NCBI RefSeq assembly: GCF_003386535.1
Contig: NZ_QTTN01000032.1
Span: 1 to 64,000 of the forward strand
Length of the DNA stretch: 64,000 nucleotides
Direction: 5' to 3'
Source of the DNA: Paenibacillus taihuensis
GTDB taxonomy: Bacteria; Bacillota; Bacilli; Paenibacillales; Paenibacillaceae
The notes under the pieces: model-generated
What the model was told of the DNA's origin: nothing
What the model saw: the letters and a program-made list of their open reading frames with translations, nothing else
The model's database searches: none
Translations under genes and position numbers: made by a program
In this document: positions 35,775 through 44,746 of the stretch, one piece after another
Layout of the letters: every line of letters begins with the position of its first letter
Position numbering within the stretch: position 1 is the first letter of the stretch

Positions 35775-35797
35775 ACACCTCCGTTTTTATTAACGGG

Positions 35798-35942
35798 CAT
35801 GATAACAACAAAGTACAGGCTGCTTATCTGAGTGAGCACAGAGTCGAAATTATTCCTTTAGATGAACGATTTAGAATTCAAGAGTTGTGAGTCGAATGGT
35901 TAGCAAGCAAAGGTGCACGTCATGACATTAGCGTGGGCAAGT
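35798..35942 (+). pseudogene. Degenerate coding remnant with an internal stop
   Basis: One frame reads DNNKVQAAYLSEHRVEII..RFRIQEL, a TGA, then VEWLASKGARHDISVGK and a stop, and is protein-like on both sides of the TGA. No start or ribosome site. The rest of 35775-36127 shows nothing else. Family unknown. Confidence 0.3.
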
Positions 35943-36127
35943 AAAAAGAGATTCAAGAGGTACAATAAAGCAACTATAACAGGCTGCCTACTTCTGGCGG
36001 CCAGTTCAGCTTTCAGGCAAGTTATTGGAACAATTTGCTTGTTTATCACGGTGATATTAATTGTAAAATGATATGTGATAAAGAGTGGATTCACTTTGTT
36101 TACAAATCGATTTTGAGAGGCGAGTAA

Positions 36128-36772
36128 ATGCCAAGAGAGTATAGATTAATAACAGCAGGAGTTTTTGCAGGCGAAAAACGCATGAAGCTTCATTACATGG
36201 ACATTGAAACGGACCAAGTTCTTTGTGGTTCATACCTCTCTGGATATGAAACTCAACCAAGAGAAGGGGTTCGAGTATGTAAGAGATGTGAAGCTGCTTT
36301 CCGATCGAGAGGCGGAATATTATTAGTACCTAGAGATACCGATGCATGGTTGGCAGATGCTTATCCAGATCTAATGGACGATTTTATAGAGGAAGAAGTT
36401 ACGGATCAGCCCTCTGTCATTAAGGCGGGTCTTTTAGTGGATAACATAATTGGCCGATGGTCGGCGGACCAGCTTTACGCGCCAGGTGCGATGGAGGATA
36501 TTGAGGTTGCATTCCATCCAACGGGAGATGGTTGGTTGTACTTTGATCATCCATTTCAGCAAATCGTTAGCCGATTTAGTTGGGAGATTAACAACTTTGG
36601 ATTCATGCAGATTAAAGGGACTGATTTAGAATTCCACGACTTAAAAGTAGAGGTTACCATAGAATTCACTCCTCGTGGGGAGAATGAGGTCATTTCTTTC
36701 TCAGAGCCACTATGGTTGACAGATCGTAGATTTGCATTGGTAACGAGAGACAATACAAGTCTTGAAGTATAA
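36128..36772 (+). CDS. Unknown protein with N-terminal Cys-rich segment
   Basis: 214 residues. Near the N-terminus 'VLCGSYLSGYETQPREGVRV' is followed by CKRC, a possible zinc knuckle with His (HYMD). The C-terminal ~120 residues are beta-rich with several aromatic positions (GDGWLYFDHPF). No family recognised. The ATG has GAGAGGCGAG upstream. Followed by another unknown gene 38 bp later. Confidence 0.55.
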   Translation: MPREYRLITAGVFAGEKRMKLHYMDIETDQVLCGSYLSGYETQPREGVRVCKRCEAAFRSRGGILLVPRDTDAWLADAYPDLMDDFIEEEVTDQPSVIKAGLLVDNIIGRWSADQLYAPGAMEDIEVAFHPTGDGWLYFDHPFQQIVSRFSWEINNFGFMQIKGTDLEFHDLKVEVTIEFTPRGENEVISFSEPLWLTDRRFALVTRDNTSLEV

Positions 36773-36810
36773 CAGGAGGAGACATTTCATTATTCGGGGC
36801 GGAGAATAAA

Positions 36811-37167
36811 TTGGTAATATCCCAGAACTTAAATAAGATTCTTCCTAAGCAATATCCTGAAATTAAGAAAGGGGACACGATCAGATTAACAGTGTTCGTT
36901 GATGGTGATCTTCAGGAACTTGTATCTGGTGCATTTGATTTGGATGTCTTCTTTAATAGTTGGGAGTACATGGCCCAGGGCAAGACTCTTAGACCGTTCA
37001 AACTAATGAAATATACACGTGAAGGTAGTATTAAGCTCGAAGCTGATATAAAAATGGTGAGAAAAGCGAAAGACACGAATGAGTTAAAACTGATCTGCCA
37101 AGATTTAATGGATGTCCTTAATTTTCATCACATCCGTATTTCCAGCTTGATTATCGAATGTATATAA
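36811..37167 (+). CDS. Unknown small protein
   Basis: 118 residues from a TTG at 36811 (GGGGCGGAGAA just upstream). Beta-rich first half (KKGDTIRLTVFVDGDLQE) and a C-terminal helix. The gene is AT-rich. No family recognised. Possibly a two-gene unit with the preceding gene, as seen for immunity-type pairs (speculative). Confidence 0.45.
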   Translation: MVISQNLNKILPKQYPEIKKGDTIRLTVFVDGDLQELVSGAFDLDVFFNSWEYMAQGKTLRPFKLMKYTREGSIKLEADIKMVRKAKDTNELKLICQDLMDVLNFHHIRISSLIIECI

Positions 37168-37297
37168 ATTTCTGAAAATGGTTAAACTATAGAAATCATT
37201 ATCGATTGTGTTTAACTGATATTCATGACGAAACTATGGAAGTCGGACCGTTTGAAGGTGCTGACGACGAATATGCATTAGATCAACGATAAACAAT

Positions 37298-37327
37298 CCG
37301 CCAAGGCATTTTGCCTGGCGGTTTTTC
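37298..37327 (+). terminator. Terminator
   Basis: CCGCCAAGGCA pairs with TGCCTGGCGG, followed by TTTTTC. Confidence 0.8.
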
Positions 37328-37350
37328 TTTTGCTCAAACTCCTGAATTTC

Positions 37351-37665
37351 CTATTCGTTTGAGCGTGTGTAGGCATCTAGTATAGAACAGAGCAAGCCGG
37401 GGAATCTTTCTTCTAGATCAGTCGATCGAATGGACAAGAAACGCTGGGTACCTTGCACGCGAACCTGTAGAACCCCTGCTTCGCGCATCGTTCGAACATG
37501 ATGGGACAATGTCGATTTCACGACGTTGGCATCGATGCCGCCACAATTACATTCCCCTAATCTGCTGATATCTGCAACAATGGATAACCGAACGGGATCA
37601 CAGAGCGCGTAGAGGACGGACGAGAGATGAATATCAGCTTTGTCCGGGTGATAGAGTACCTTCAG
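37351..37665 (-). CDS. ArsR-family transcriptional regulator with apparent CTG start
   Basis: 104 residues. A compact winged helix: LSSVLYALCDPVRLSIVADI (helices 1-2), ANVVKSTLSHHVRTMREAGV (recognition helix) and VRVQGTQRFLSIR (wing). The reading frame from the upstream stop has no ATG, GTG or TTG before the conserved start; a CTG at 37665 lies seven bases after GGAGG and gives MKVLYHPDKADI. CTG initiation, or a point mutation, is therefore indicated. It is divergent from an Old-Yellow-Enzyme gene, a pairing common in Firmicutes, and probably represses it. Confidence 0.85.
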   Translation of the reverse strand: MKVLYHPDKADIHLSSVLYALCDPVRLSIVADISRLGECNCGGIDANVVKSTLSHHVRTMREAGVLQVRVQGTQRFLSIRSTDLEERFPGLLCSILDAYTRSNE

Positions 37666-37730
37666 GATCCTTCCTCCTCGTTGAAACGTATTGATTGCAT
37701 ATTAACACATCTCGTGCTATATTTCTATTG

Positions 37731-37746
37731 TTCGATAACAATCGAA
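37731..37746. promoter_or_regulatory. Likely ArsR operator palindrome
   Basis: TTCGAT-AACA-ATCGAA, a perfect dyad, is centred in the 159-bp gap between the divergent ArsR and reductase genes. Confidence 0.6.
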
Positions 37747-37824
37747 TTAAGACGCGCTCAATTGTCGGAACAGCAAGCTGTATAAGAAATCTACATAAAA
37801 AATAGATGGAGTGGAGGAACAATC

Positions 37825-38958
37825 ATGACCAATCAATCTACTAATCAAGCGACGAACTCGCATTCCGTGGAAGCGTTGTTCAGACCTTTTTCATTAGGAA
37901 ATCTAAGCTTGGCTAACCGGATCGTAATGGCTCCGATGACGCGAGCATTCTCACCGGCAGGTGTTCCTGGCCAGGATGTAGCGGATTATTACCGTAGACG
38001 CGCGGAGAATGGCGTTGGCTTGATCATTACGGAAGGGACATTGATCAATCATCCAGCAGCTACTGATAATCCCAATATACCTAACTTTCATGGAAAAGAA
38101 GCGCTTGCCGGTTGGAAACGCGTTGTTGACGCAGTACACGAAGCAGGAGGACGTATCGTTCCGCAGCTGTGGCATGTTGGGATGACTCGCAAGAACGGTT
38201 CGCTCCCTCACCCGGAAGCGCCATCGATTGGACCTTCAGGACTTACTCTCATGGGTGAACAAGTCAATGAACCGATGACGCAGGCGGAAATTGATCAAGT
38301 CGTGCAAGCTTTCGCACAAGCGGCTGCCGATGCGAAACGGATTGGCTTCGACGGTATCGAACTCCACGGCGCTCATGGTTACCTGATCGACCAATTCCTA
38401 TGGGAGAAAACGAATCAACGCACGGATAAATACGGTGGCGATTTGCAGGAACGTACTCGATTTGCCGTCGAAATCATCGAAGCATGCCGCCGCGCAGTTG
38501 GTCCTGACTTCCCGATCATCATTCGACTGTCGCAGTGGAAGTCGTCCGAATATACGGCCAAACTCGCTGCTACCCCCGAACTGCTCGGACAATTACTCGC
38601 TCCTCTCGTGGAAGCGGGTGTAGATGTATTCCACTGCTCGACTCGCAGGTTCTGGGAACCTGAGTTCGAAGGATCTACCTTGAATTTCGCGGGATGGGTG
38701 AAGAAATTAACAGGCAAACCTACGATTACAGTAGGATCCGTCGGTCTCGATGATGAATTCATGGGCTCTTTCAGAGGGAAGAGCGCGGGAACGTCAGATA
38801 TCAACGAGCTGCTTGTCCGTTTAGAGGCGAACGAATTCGATCTCGTTGCAATTGGACGCGCCTTGTTGGTGGATCCTGCTTGGGCTGAGAAGGTTCGAGG
38901 CAATCGTTTCGATGAACTACTTCCATTTTCCGTGGACGCATTGCAGCGGTTGTATTAA
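37825..38958 (+). CDS. Old-Yellow-Enzyme family NADH:flavin oxidoreductase (alkene reductase)
   Basis: 377 residues, FMN TIM barrel. Signatures: 'NRIVMAPMTRAFSPAGVPGQ' (N-terminal FMN site), 'PQLWHVGMTR', 'GFDGIELHGAHGYLIDQFL' (substrate-binding HGAHGYL), GGDLQERTRF and 'FDLVAIGRALLVDPAWAEKV'. Such enzymes reduce activated alkenes such as enones and quinones using NAD(P)H. The ATG has GTGGAGG upstream. Expression is likely controlled by the divergent ArsR. Confidence 0.93.
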   Translation: MTNQSTNQATNSHSVEALFRPFSLGNLSLANRIVMAPMTRAFSPAGVPGQDVADYYRRRAENGVGLIITEGTLINHPAATDNPNIPNFHGKEALAGWKRVVDAVHEAGGRIVPQLWHVGMTRKNGSLPHPEAPSIGPSGLTLMGEQVNEPMTQAEIDQVVQAFAQAAADAKRIGFDGIELHGAHGYLIDQFLWEKTNQRTDKYGGDLQERTRFAVEIIEACRRAVGPDFPIIIRLSQWKSSEYTAKLAATPELLGQLLAPLVEAGVDVFHCSTRRFWEPEFEGSTLNFAGWVKKLTGKPTITVGSVGLDDEFMGSFRGKSAGTSDINELLVRLEANEFDLVAIGRALLVDPAWAEKVRGNRFDELLPFSVDALQRLY

Positions 38959-38987
38959 TTCGATTCATGAGAAATCCAAGAGCAATT

Positions 38988-39015
38988 AGAGATGGCACTT
39001 GTGTCATCTCTTTTT
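38988..39015 (+). terminator. Terminator of the reductase gene
   Basis: AGAGATGGCAC pairs with GTGTCATCTCT, followed by TTTT. Confidence 0.8.
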
Positions 39016-39085
39016 GCTTTGCAGCAGGCGAAATATGATATTATATCTTATTATCTATTATTTTCATGAGTAGGGAGTTGTTGAT

Positions 39086-39577
39086 ATGACGGTTGGCAAT
39101 AAGAGTATAGCAGGTGCAATGCACCGCAGCATAAATGATGACAATACCTACTTCTTTCTTAATGGGTTAGCTTCGATTCTAGTAAGCGGCGAGGACACGA
39201 ACGGAGAATTTTGCATCATTCATTTTACAGGTAAAAAAGACGCAGGACCACCGCTTCATATCCATGAGGCAGAAGACGAAACGTTTCTGGTAGTAGAGGG
39301 CGAACTCGAAATTCAAATCGGAGACGAAATCATCCATGCCAAAGCAGGGGATTATGTCTTTGCACCGCGCGGGATTCCGCATGCACCCAAAACCATCTCT
39401 GAAACCTCCCAAATCGTAGTCACCAATTATCCGGCTGGCTTTGATCGTTTCGTAAAAGAAATGAGTGTTCCATACCATAAAGGAATGGAAAAACCAGAGG
39501 GTCCTCCTTCTGCTGAATTAATCAAGAAGCTCTTCGAGGTTTCCGAGAAATATAAAATTACTTATCCAAGTTTATAA
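39086..39577 (+). CDS. Cupin-domain protein
   Basis: 163 residues. A double-stranded beta-helix with metal ligands 'PPLHIHEAEDETFLVVEGE' (HxH, Glu) and 'PRGIPHA' (second His). Homologues include mannose-6-phosphate isomerase-like and dioxygenase-like cupins; the reaction is unknown. The ATG has AGGGAG upstream, and the gene is monocistronic with a terminator after it. Confidence 0.85.
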   Translation: MTVGNKSIAGAMHRSINDDNTYFFLNGLASILVSGEDTNGEFCIIHFTGKKDAGPPLHIHEAEDETFLVVEGELEIQIGDEIIHAKAGDYVFAPRGIPHAPKTISETSQIVVTNYPAGFDRFVKEMSVPYHKGMEKPEGPPSAELIKKLFEVSEKYKITYPSL

Positions 39578-39604
39578 GTTCAGAATCATCTTTATCGGAA
39601 GAGG

Positions 39605-39632
39605 CACGCGATCACATTGCGTGTTTTTTTGA
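39605..39632 (+). terminator. Terminator of the cupin gene
   Basis: CACGCGAT pairs with ATTGCGTG, followed by TTTTTTT. Confidence 0.75.
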
Positions 39633-39747
39633 ATACACAAAATCACCATATAAATCAAAAGATTTCCCTCTTGAGCTGGAGGACCTCTGCTACCTATCAT
39701 TAAATGGGAAGCGTCATACGTCATATCATAGAGAGCTGGGATATAGC

Positions 39748-41181
39748 TTGGCAGATGAAGCGATATCTTCCCCACTCTTCCGAAGAGAGTTCAGTCTGAA
39801 CAAGCCAGTTCATCAAGCGACTGCCTATATTACCGGGCTTGGATACGACGAGCTGCCATGTAATGGCCGCAAGGTCGGAGATCACGTGCTCGCCCCCAAC
39901 TGGACCGATTTTGACGAAACCTCGAAGCGGGTTCACTACATCGCTTACGAAATGATAGATTGCCTTCGATCCGGAGAGAATGCGATAGGAGTCATGCTGG
40001 GGAACGGATTTTACAACCAGACTGAACGGACGATCGAAGGCCATATGCGCTACGATTCACCTCGTTTTCTCTTTCAGTTAAAAATCGAGAACGAGGACGG
40101 TTCGCAAGAATGGATCGTGAGTGACGATAGTTGGAGTTGCAGCCAGGGGCTGATAACGTCTAATAATATGTTTCTCGGTGAAACCTACGATGCTGGTTTG
40201 GAGCAAGTGGGATGGGATTTCCCTGGATTTTATAGTTCGATGTGGGTGCAAGCCCAGCCTGTGCGTAAGCCGACAGGTCGCCTGGTATCCCAGCTTTCAC
40301 CCGCTGTGATCGGCCTGATGATCCAGATTGCTGACGTTCTGGGGAGAACCGAAGATAGAGATCATTATCGGCAGATGCTGAAGGGGACCATCAGCGCCTT
40401 CAATGAGGAGTTTCTGGATCGCAATAAAGCATGCTATTCCATTGGCCGGCAGGGGGCAGAGGTGTTCCCATTCGTGCTTGGCTGTGTTCCAGTCGAGTTA
40501 GAAGCACGTGTTTGGGCAAGACTGCTTCAGCATTATCAGGTTGACCTGGCTGGACATTTGGATACGGGGATATTCGGTACCGCCTTTTTGTTTGACCTCC
40601 TGAGCAATCGGGGGGAGACGGATACGGCCTTGACTATTCTGAGCAAGAGAGATTATCCAAGCTATAGGTTCATGATTGAACAAGGAGCGACTACGTTGTG
40701 GGAGCGCTGGGATGAACTGGAGTCTCACAACCTTCCTATGTTTGGCAGCGTAAGCGCTTGGTTCTACAGAGTTGTTGCAGGTCTCGCACCGCACCGTGAT
40801 GCTGTCGCTTTTGACAAAGCGGAGCTAAGGCAGTTCTGTTCCAATAAATTGGACTATGCGAAGGCTTCGGTTCACACGATTCAAAGGCAATATTCCATCC
40901 ATTGGTCACGCACAGAAAATGGAGGGGGCGTCAAAGTTGCCATTCCATCCAACAGCAGCGCGGAGCTATATTTTCCGATTGAGAAGGTTGGGGCAGCCGT
41001 CAATGAAGTGAAAGGTTCCGGGACCATGAATCCACTGAGCGAACCTGGCGAAGTCCGCAGATTTCTTCAAGATAATCAGATTCCGAACGGCGACATTTAT
41101 TTGAAAGAGGGGCTCCTGTATATCAATCTCGTCAAACCGACAGAAAGGGGCGTGAGGCTGCTTGCGGACAGCTATAGATGA
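39748..41181 (+). pseudogene. Internally deleted GH78 alpha-L-rhamnosidase
   Basis: 477 residues against about 850-950 for the family. Residues 1-~180 are the GH78 N-terminal beta domain ('SPLFRREFSLNKPVHQATAY', 'TGLGYDELPCNGRKVGD', LGNGFYNQ). The sequence then jumps after 'PVRKPTGRLVSQ' directly into the second half of the (alpha/alpha)6 barrel ('IADVLGRTEDRDHYRQM' onward, 'LDTGIFGTAFLFDLLSNRG', 'GATTLWERWDELESHN'). About 350 residues, including the catalytic acid region, are missing, yet the frame is intact, so the deletion was in phase. Only a TTG start lacking a site is available; open sequence continues upstream. Catalytically dead by inference. Confidence 0.8.
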
Positions 41182-41519
41182 CGGTACGCGTTACACATTC
41201 GATCGAGGAGATGGAGGCAGCGCAGGATAAATTATTCAATCAAGGCCTGTTAAGCAGTCTTAATCTATATTCGACGAGCATTGACGTGATTAATAACAAA
41301 ATCGTCTTTTCGATGCCGGATTCGAGCGAGGCAGAAGCGAAGCCCGAAATCGAGAAGTTGATCGATCCTAGTCTGATCGTTTACGACATTCAGAAGCTAA
41401 GCGAGAAGCCGGACGTTGTCGGCTCCATAGCTAAAATCGACAACGAGTCGCATCGTATTCTTGCAGGCGGGGACCCGCAGACTCGAGCTTGTCCCCTCGA
41501 TTTAAGGAACGAACGATAA
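41178..41519 (+). CDS. Unknown protein or fragment (113 aa)
   Basis: Starts ATG at 41178, overlapping the GH78 stop (ATGA). Acidic: 'SIEEMEAAQDKLFNQGLLSS', then 'FSMPDSSEAEAKPEIEKLID' and NESHRILAGG. It resembles a piece of a larger secreted protein rather than a whole domain. No family recognised. Lies among gene remnants. Confidence 0.35.
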   Translation: MTVRVTHSIEEMEAAQDKLFNQGLLSSLNLYSTSIDVINNKIVFSMPDSSEAEAKPEIEKLIDPSLIVYDIQKLSEKPDVVGSIAKIDNESHRILAGGDPQTRACPLDLRNER

Positions 41520-41532
41520 AAGCATTATTACG

Positions 41533-41667
41533 ATGGCGAATCTTTCCATTCTGAAGAATGGGAAGGCAAAAGCGGTTCGTTTCTCAACGTTGGAAGCGAT
41601 ATGTAAAACGTTGGATTGTCAGCCGAGCGATATTTTGGAGTATAGAAACGACGAATATTCGCAATAA
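41533..41667 (+). pseudogene. C-terminal stub of an Xre (HTH_26) regulator
   Basis: 44 residues, MANLSILKNGKAKAVRFSTL then EAICKTLDCQPSDILEY, matching the last two-thirds of the Cro/CI HTH_26 fold (family members are ~70 aa). The first helices are missing and no ribosome site is present. Confidence 0.7.
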
Positions 41668-41687
41668 AAAATCAAATACTATAAGTC

Positions 41688-41714
41688 GGCTGCCAATAGT
41701 TGGCGGCCTTTTTT
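41688..41714 (+). terminator. Terminator of the former Xre gene
   Basis: GGCTGCCAA (41688-41696) pairs with TTGGCGGCC (41700-41708), then TTTTTT. Confidence 0.8.
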
Positions 41715-41810
41715 AGCTTCACGACCGAACCTTTAAAAGATCGTATATTTTTACTTGAAATCGTATTTTTGTATATATCAAGCGATCAGGATAAACCCTA
41801 GAATAGTAAT

Positions 41811-41824
41811 TGTAAGCCCTTTCA
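41811..41824 (+). promoter_or_regulatory. Near-cre site before the nucleoside-hydrolase operon
   Basis: TGTAAGCCCTTTCA differs from a consensus cre by one central base (C for G). It is 60 bp before the first gene of the uptake operon. Confidence 0.4.
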
Positions 41825-41883
41825 ATATTGCGGCATGATTAAAACCCAAGCGATACTAAAGACCACTTATATGGAGGGTTAAG

Positions 41884-42780
41884 ATGGAGCGAAAGAAGGT
41901 AATCATTGATACGGATATTGGCGACGATATCGATGACGCGCTGGCGATCGCCTTTGCGCTGGAGTCGCCGGAACTCGATGTGATTGGCATTACGACGGTG
42001 TTCAAAAATGTATCAGCCCGGGCAAAATTAGCGGTTAACATGCTTAGCATGGCCGGACGGACAGATATCCCTGTATACGCCGGAATCGGCAGTCCGATCC
42101 TTAATAAGGTCGACATGAATGAGATCCCTTGCCAATACGCCGAAGAGAAGGATGGAAATGCGGATGGCTTCGGCACAAACGGCATCGATTTCATTATAGA
42201 CACGGTCATGAAATCGGACGGGGATATTACCTTGGTGCCGATCGGCCCCTTGACCAATATCGCGATCGCCATCCTCAAAGAGCCGGCGCTCAAACGCAAA
42301 GTGAAGGAAATCGTCATGATGGGAGGCTGCTTCTACAGCCATTTAAGCGAATGGAATATTCGATGCGACCCGGAAGCCGCCAGAATCGTGTTTGAATCCG
42401 GCATCCCCATCAAGGCCGTCGGGCTGGACGTTACGGTTCAATGCGTGCTGACCGAGGAAGACGTAAACCGGTTGAAAACCAACCATAAACAATCGGGTAC
42501 CTATTTTCCGGAATTGATCGAGCGATGGTATAAGGTGGCGAAACATTTTCCCATGATGCATGATCCGCTGGCGGTTTGCGCCGTATTTGACGATCGCATG
42601 CTGGAATTCCAACAGGATGAAATCGTTGTGGAGACGCAGGGCGAGTTCACCCGCGGGCAGACCTATAACCGAAGCGCCCTCTACTGGCGCGGAAACGCCG
42701 ACCAGTCCGTGATCAAGGCCGCCAAGCATGTGAATGCGGATGCTTTTATCAAGCTGTATATGGACAGAGTTTGCTTCTAA
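41884..42780 (+). CDS. Nucleoside hydrolase (inosine-uridine-preferring type)
   Basis: 298 residues. The N-terminal metal-binding signature DTDIGDDIDDALA (residues 9-21), 'VPIGPLTNIAIAI' and 'MMHDPLAVCAVFD' (the C-terminal Asp ligand) define the Ca-dependent nucleoside N-ribohydrolase fold. It cleaves the N-glycosidic bond of ribonucleosides. It is the first gene of an operon with an ABC importer, so it probably acts on the imported compound. GGAGGG precedes the ATG. Confidence 0.92.
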   Translation: MERKKVIIDTDIGDDIDDALAIAFALESPELDVIGITTVFKNVSARAKLAVNMLSMAGRTDIPVYAGIGSPILNKVDMNEIPCQYAEEKDGNADGFGTNGIDFIIDTVMKSDGDITLVPIGPLTNIAIAILKEPALKRKVKEIVMMGGCFYSHLSEWNIRCDPEAARIVFESGIPIKAVGLDVTVQCVLTEEDVNRLKTNHKQSGTYFPELIERWYKVAKHFPMMHDPLAVCAVFDDRMLEFQQDEIVVETQGEFTRGQTYNRSALYWRGNADQSVIKAAKHVNADAFIKLYMDRVCF

Positions 42781-42814
42781 CGAAATGATTTGCAGACGAA
42801 GGAAGTGATAGCGG

Positions 42815-43735
42815 TTGGTCAAGCGCGGCTTTCTCTATGAAATTCGGAAGAATAGAACCTTGTTCTTAATGGCTTTACCCGCAGTTTTATTGATCCTCTT
42901 GATCTCCTACATCCCGATGGCGGGAATAATCCTGGCTTTCAAGGATTACAGATTCGACCTCGGCGTATTCGGCAGCCATTGGAACGGATTCGAAAACTTC
43001 AAATACTTCTTTAATTCGGGGACCGGGCTGCGGGTAACGCGCAATACGATCCTGTATAACTTGTTGAATCTGGCTACCTCGCAGCTGTTCGCCATCATGA
43101 TCGCGATTTTCATTAACGAGATGAGAGGCAAATATTTCAAGAAAGTATCGCAATCCGTCATTTTCCTTCCCTTCTTCATCTCATGGACGATTGTTGGCGT
43201 CTTCGTGTACAACATCTTCAACTATGAGACTGGAACACTGAACTCGATGCTGAAATCCTTGCACATGGATCCCGTGAACCTGTACAGCACACCAACAGTA
43301 TGGATATTCATCATCTGTTTCTTTAACTCCTGGAAGTGGGTCGGCTATACCTCGGTCATATATATCGCATCGATCCTCAGCATTGACGCCGAATGTTTTG
43401 AAGCCGCCGAGATTGATGGAGCGAATATTTTTCAGAAAGTATTTTATATTACGATTCCGTCCATTAGCCCGACGATATTCATTATGTTCCTGTTGAACAT
43501 AGGCCGGATTTTACGAGGCGACTTCCAGATGTTCTACCAGATTATCGGCAACAACGGTCAGCTGTTCGACACTACCGATGTCATCGATACGTTTGTTTTC
43601 CGATCGCTTCTTACGAGCGGCGATATCGCAATGCCGGCTGCGGCGACCTTCTATCAATCCGTACTCTGCTTCGTCATCATTATGGTGGTGAATGGCGCCA
43701 TTCGAAAGACCAGACCGGACAACGCGTTGTTCTAA
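42815..43735 (+). CDS. ABC importer permease, LplB type
   Basis: 306 residues, six spans, with the EAA loop 'YIASILSIDAECFEAAEIDGAN' facing the ATPase. N-terminal 'NRTLFLMALPAVLLILLISY' is typical of LplB/YtcP-system permeases for complex oligosaccharides. TTG start at 42815 with GAAGGAAGTGA upstream. No ATP-binding subunit is encoded nearby, so a shared MsmX-like ATPase is expected. Confidence 0.88.
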   Translation: MVKRGFLYEIRKNRTLFLMALPAVLLILLISYIPMAGIILAFKDYRFDLGVFGSHWNGFENFKYFFNSGTGLRVTRNTILYNLLNLATSQLFAIMIAIFINEMRGKYFKKVSQSVIFLPFFISWTIVGVFVYNIFNYETGTLNSMLKSLHMDPVNLYSTPTVWIFIICFFNSWKWVGYTSVIYIASILSIDAECFEAAEIDGANIFQKVFYITIPSISPTIFIMFLLNIGRILRGDFQMFYQIIGNNGQLFDTTDVIDTFVFRSLLTSGDIAMPAAATFYQSVLCFVIIMVVNGAIRKTRPDNALF

Positions 43736-43774
43736 GAGCTGGCTCGATTACGTTTTCATCAGGAGAGGAGATAT

Positions 43775-44695
43775 ATGGAGAACAAGCTTGCTATCGAACG
43801 AAAAGGAAGGCTCCCGAAGACGGAAGGCGTGAATCTATTATTCAACGTGATCAGCTATACCGTCGTTACCGTCGCGGCTATTCTTTGCCTGCTGCCGTTT
43901 GAGATCCTCATATCCGGATCGTTCACTGACGAGAAGGCAATAGCGCTGCATGGTTACGGCATCATACCAAGCAAATTCTCATTTGAAGCTTATCGCATAT
44001 TGTTCAAGTTCCCGGAATCGATCATAAGAGCCTACGGAGTATCCATCTTTATTACGGTAATCGGCACGGCCATCGGGTTATTCGTTACTTCAATGACGGC
44101 CTACGTGATGAATCGCAAGGATTTCAAGTATCGGAATAAGCTTGCATTCTTCTTCTACTTTACGACGTTGTTCAACGGAGGTATTCTATCGACCTATATC
44201 TTCTTCGTCAAATACCTGCAATTGAAGAACGATATGCTTTCGTTGATTCTACCGCTTCTTATCAACGTGTTCTATCTCATCGTGATGCGAACCTTCATTA
44301 GTTCGATCCCTGATTCGATCAGCGAATCAGCCAAAATCGATGGAGCAGGAGACTTCGCTATCTTCATGAAGCTGATACTGCCGCTTACGAAGCCAGGGCT
44401 TGCAACCATAGGCCTGTTCTATGCCTTGGATTACTGGAATGACTGGTACAATGCAATGCTCTATATTACGGATCCGGACAAGTACCCGCTGCAATATCTG
44501 TTGTTTTCAACGCTGCAATCAGCCGAAGCCATCTCCAGAATATCCAAGATGGCTAGCGTAGTCGCAATTTCTGTGCCTACCTTGTCGTTGAAGCTGGCCA
44601 TGGCGGTTATTGCGACGGGACCGATCATTCTGGTCTATCCGTCTGTACAGAAATATTTCGTCAAGGGTCTGACGGTTGGAGCGATCAAAGGATAA
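43775..44695 (+). CDS. ABC importer permease, YtcP/CarP type
   Basis: 306 residues, six spans, EAA loop 'ISESAKIDGAGDFAIFMKLI'. 'FNVISYTVVTVAAILCLLPF' is the usual N-terminal opening of the second permease of these systems. GGAGAGGAG precedes the ATG. Partner of the upstream permease. Confidence 0.9.
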   Translation: MENKLAIERKGRLPKTEGVNLLFNVISYTVVTVAAILCLLPFEILISGSFTDEKAIALHGYGIIPSKFSFEAYRILFKFPESIIRAYGVSIFITVIGTAIGLFVTSMTAYVMNRKDFKYRNKLAFFFYFTTLFNGGILSTYIFFVKYLQLKNDMLSLILPLLINVFYLIVMRTFISSIPDSISESAKIDGAGDFAIFMKLILPLTKPGLATIGLFYALDYWNDWYNAMLYITDPDKYPLQYLLFSTLQSAEAISRISKMASVVAISVPTLSLKLAMAVIATGPIILVYPSVQKYFVKGLTVGAIKG

Positions 44696-44746
44696 TATCG
44701 GATCATCCGGTTTATCGAATAAACGACAATTTCAAGGGGGATGCGA

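Noticed and set aside
35654-35839. 61-aa reverse frame with hydrophobic centre
   Set aside because: No site or recognised family; overlaps the tail and terminator of the MerR scrap.
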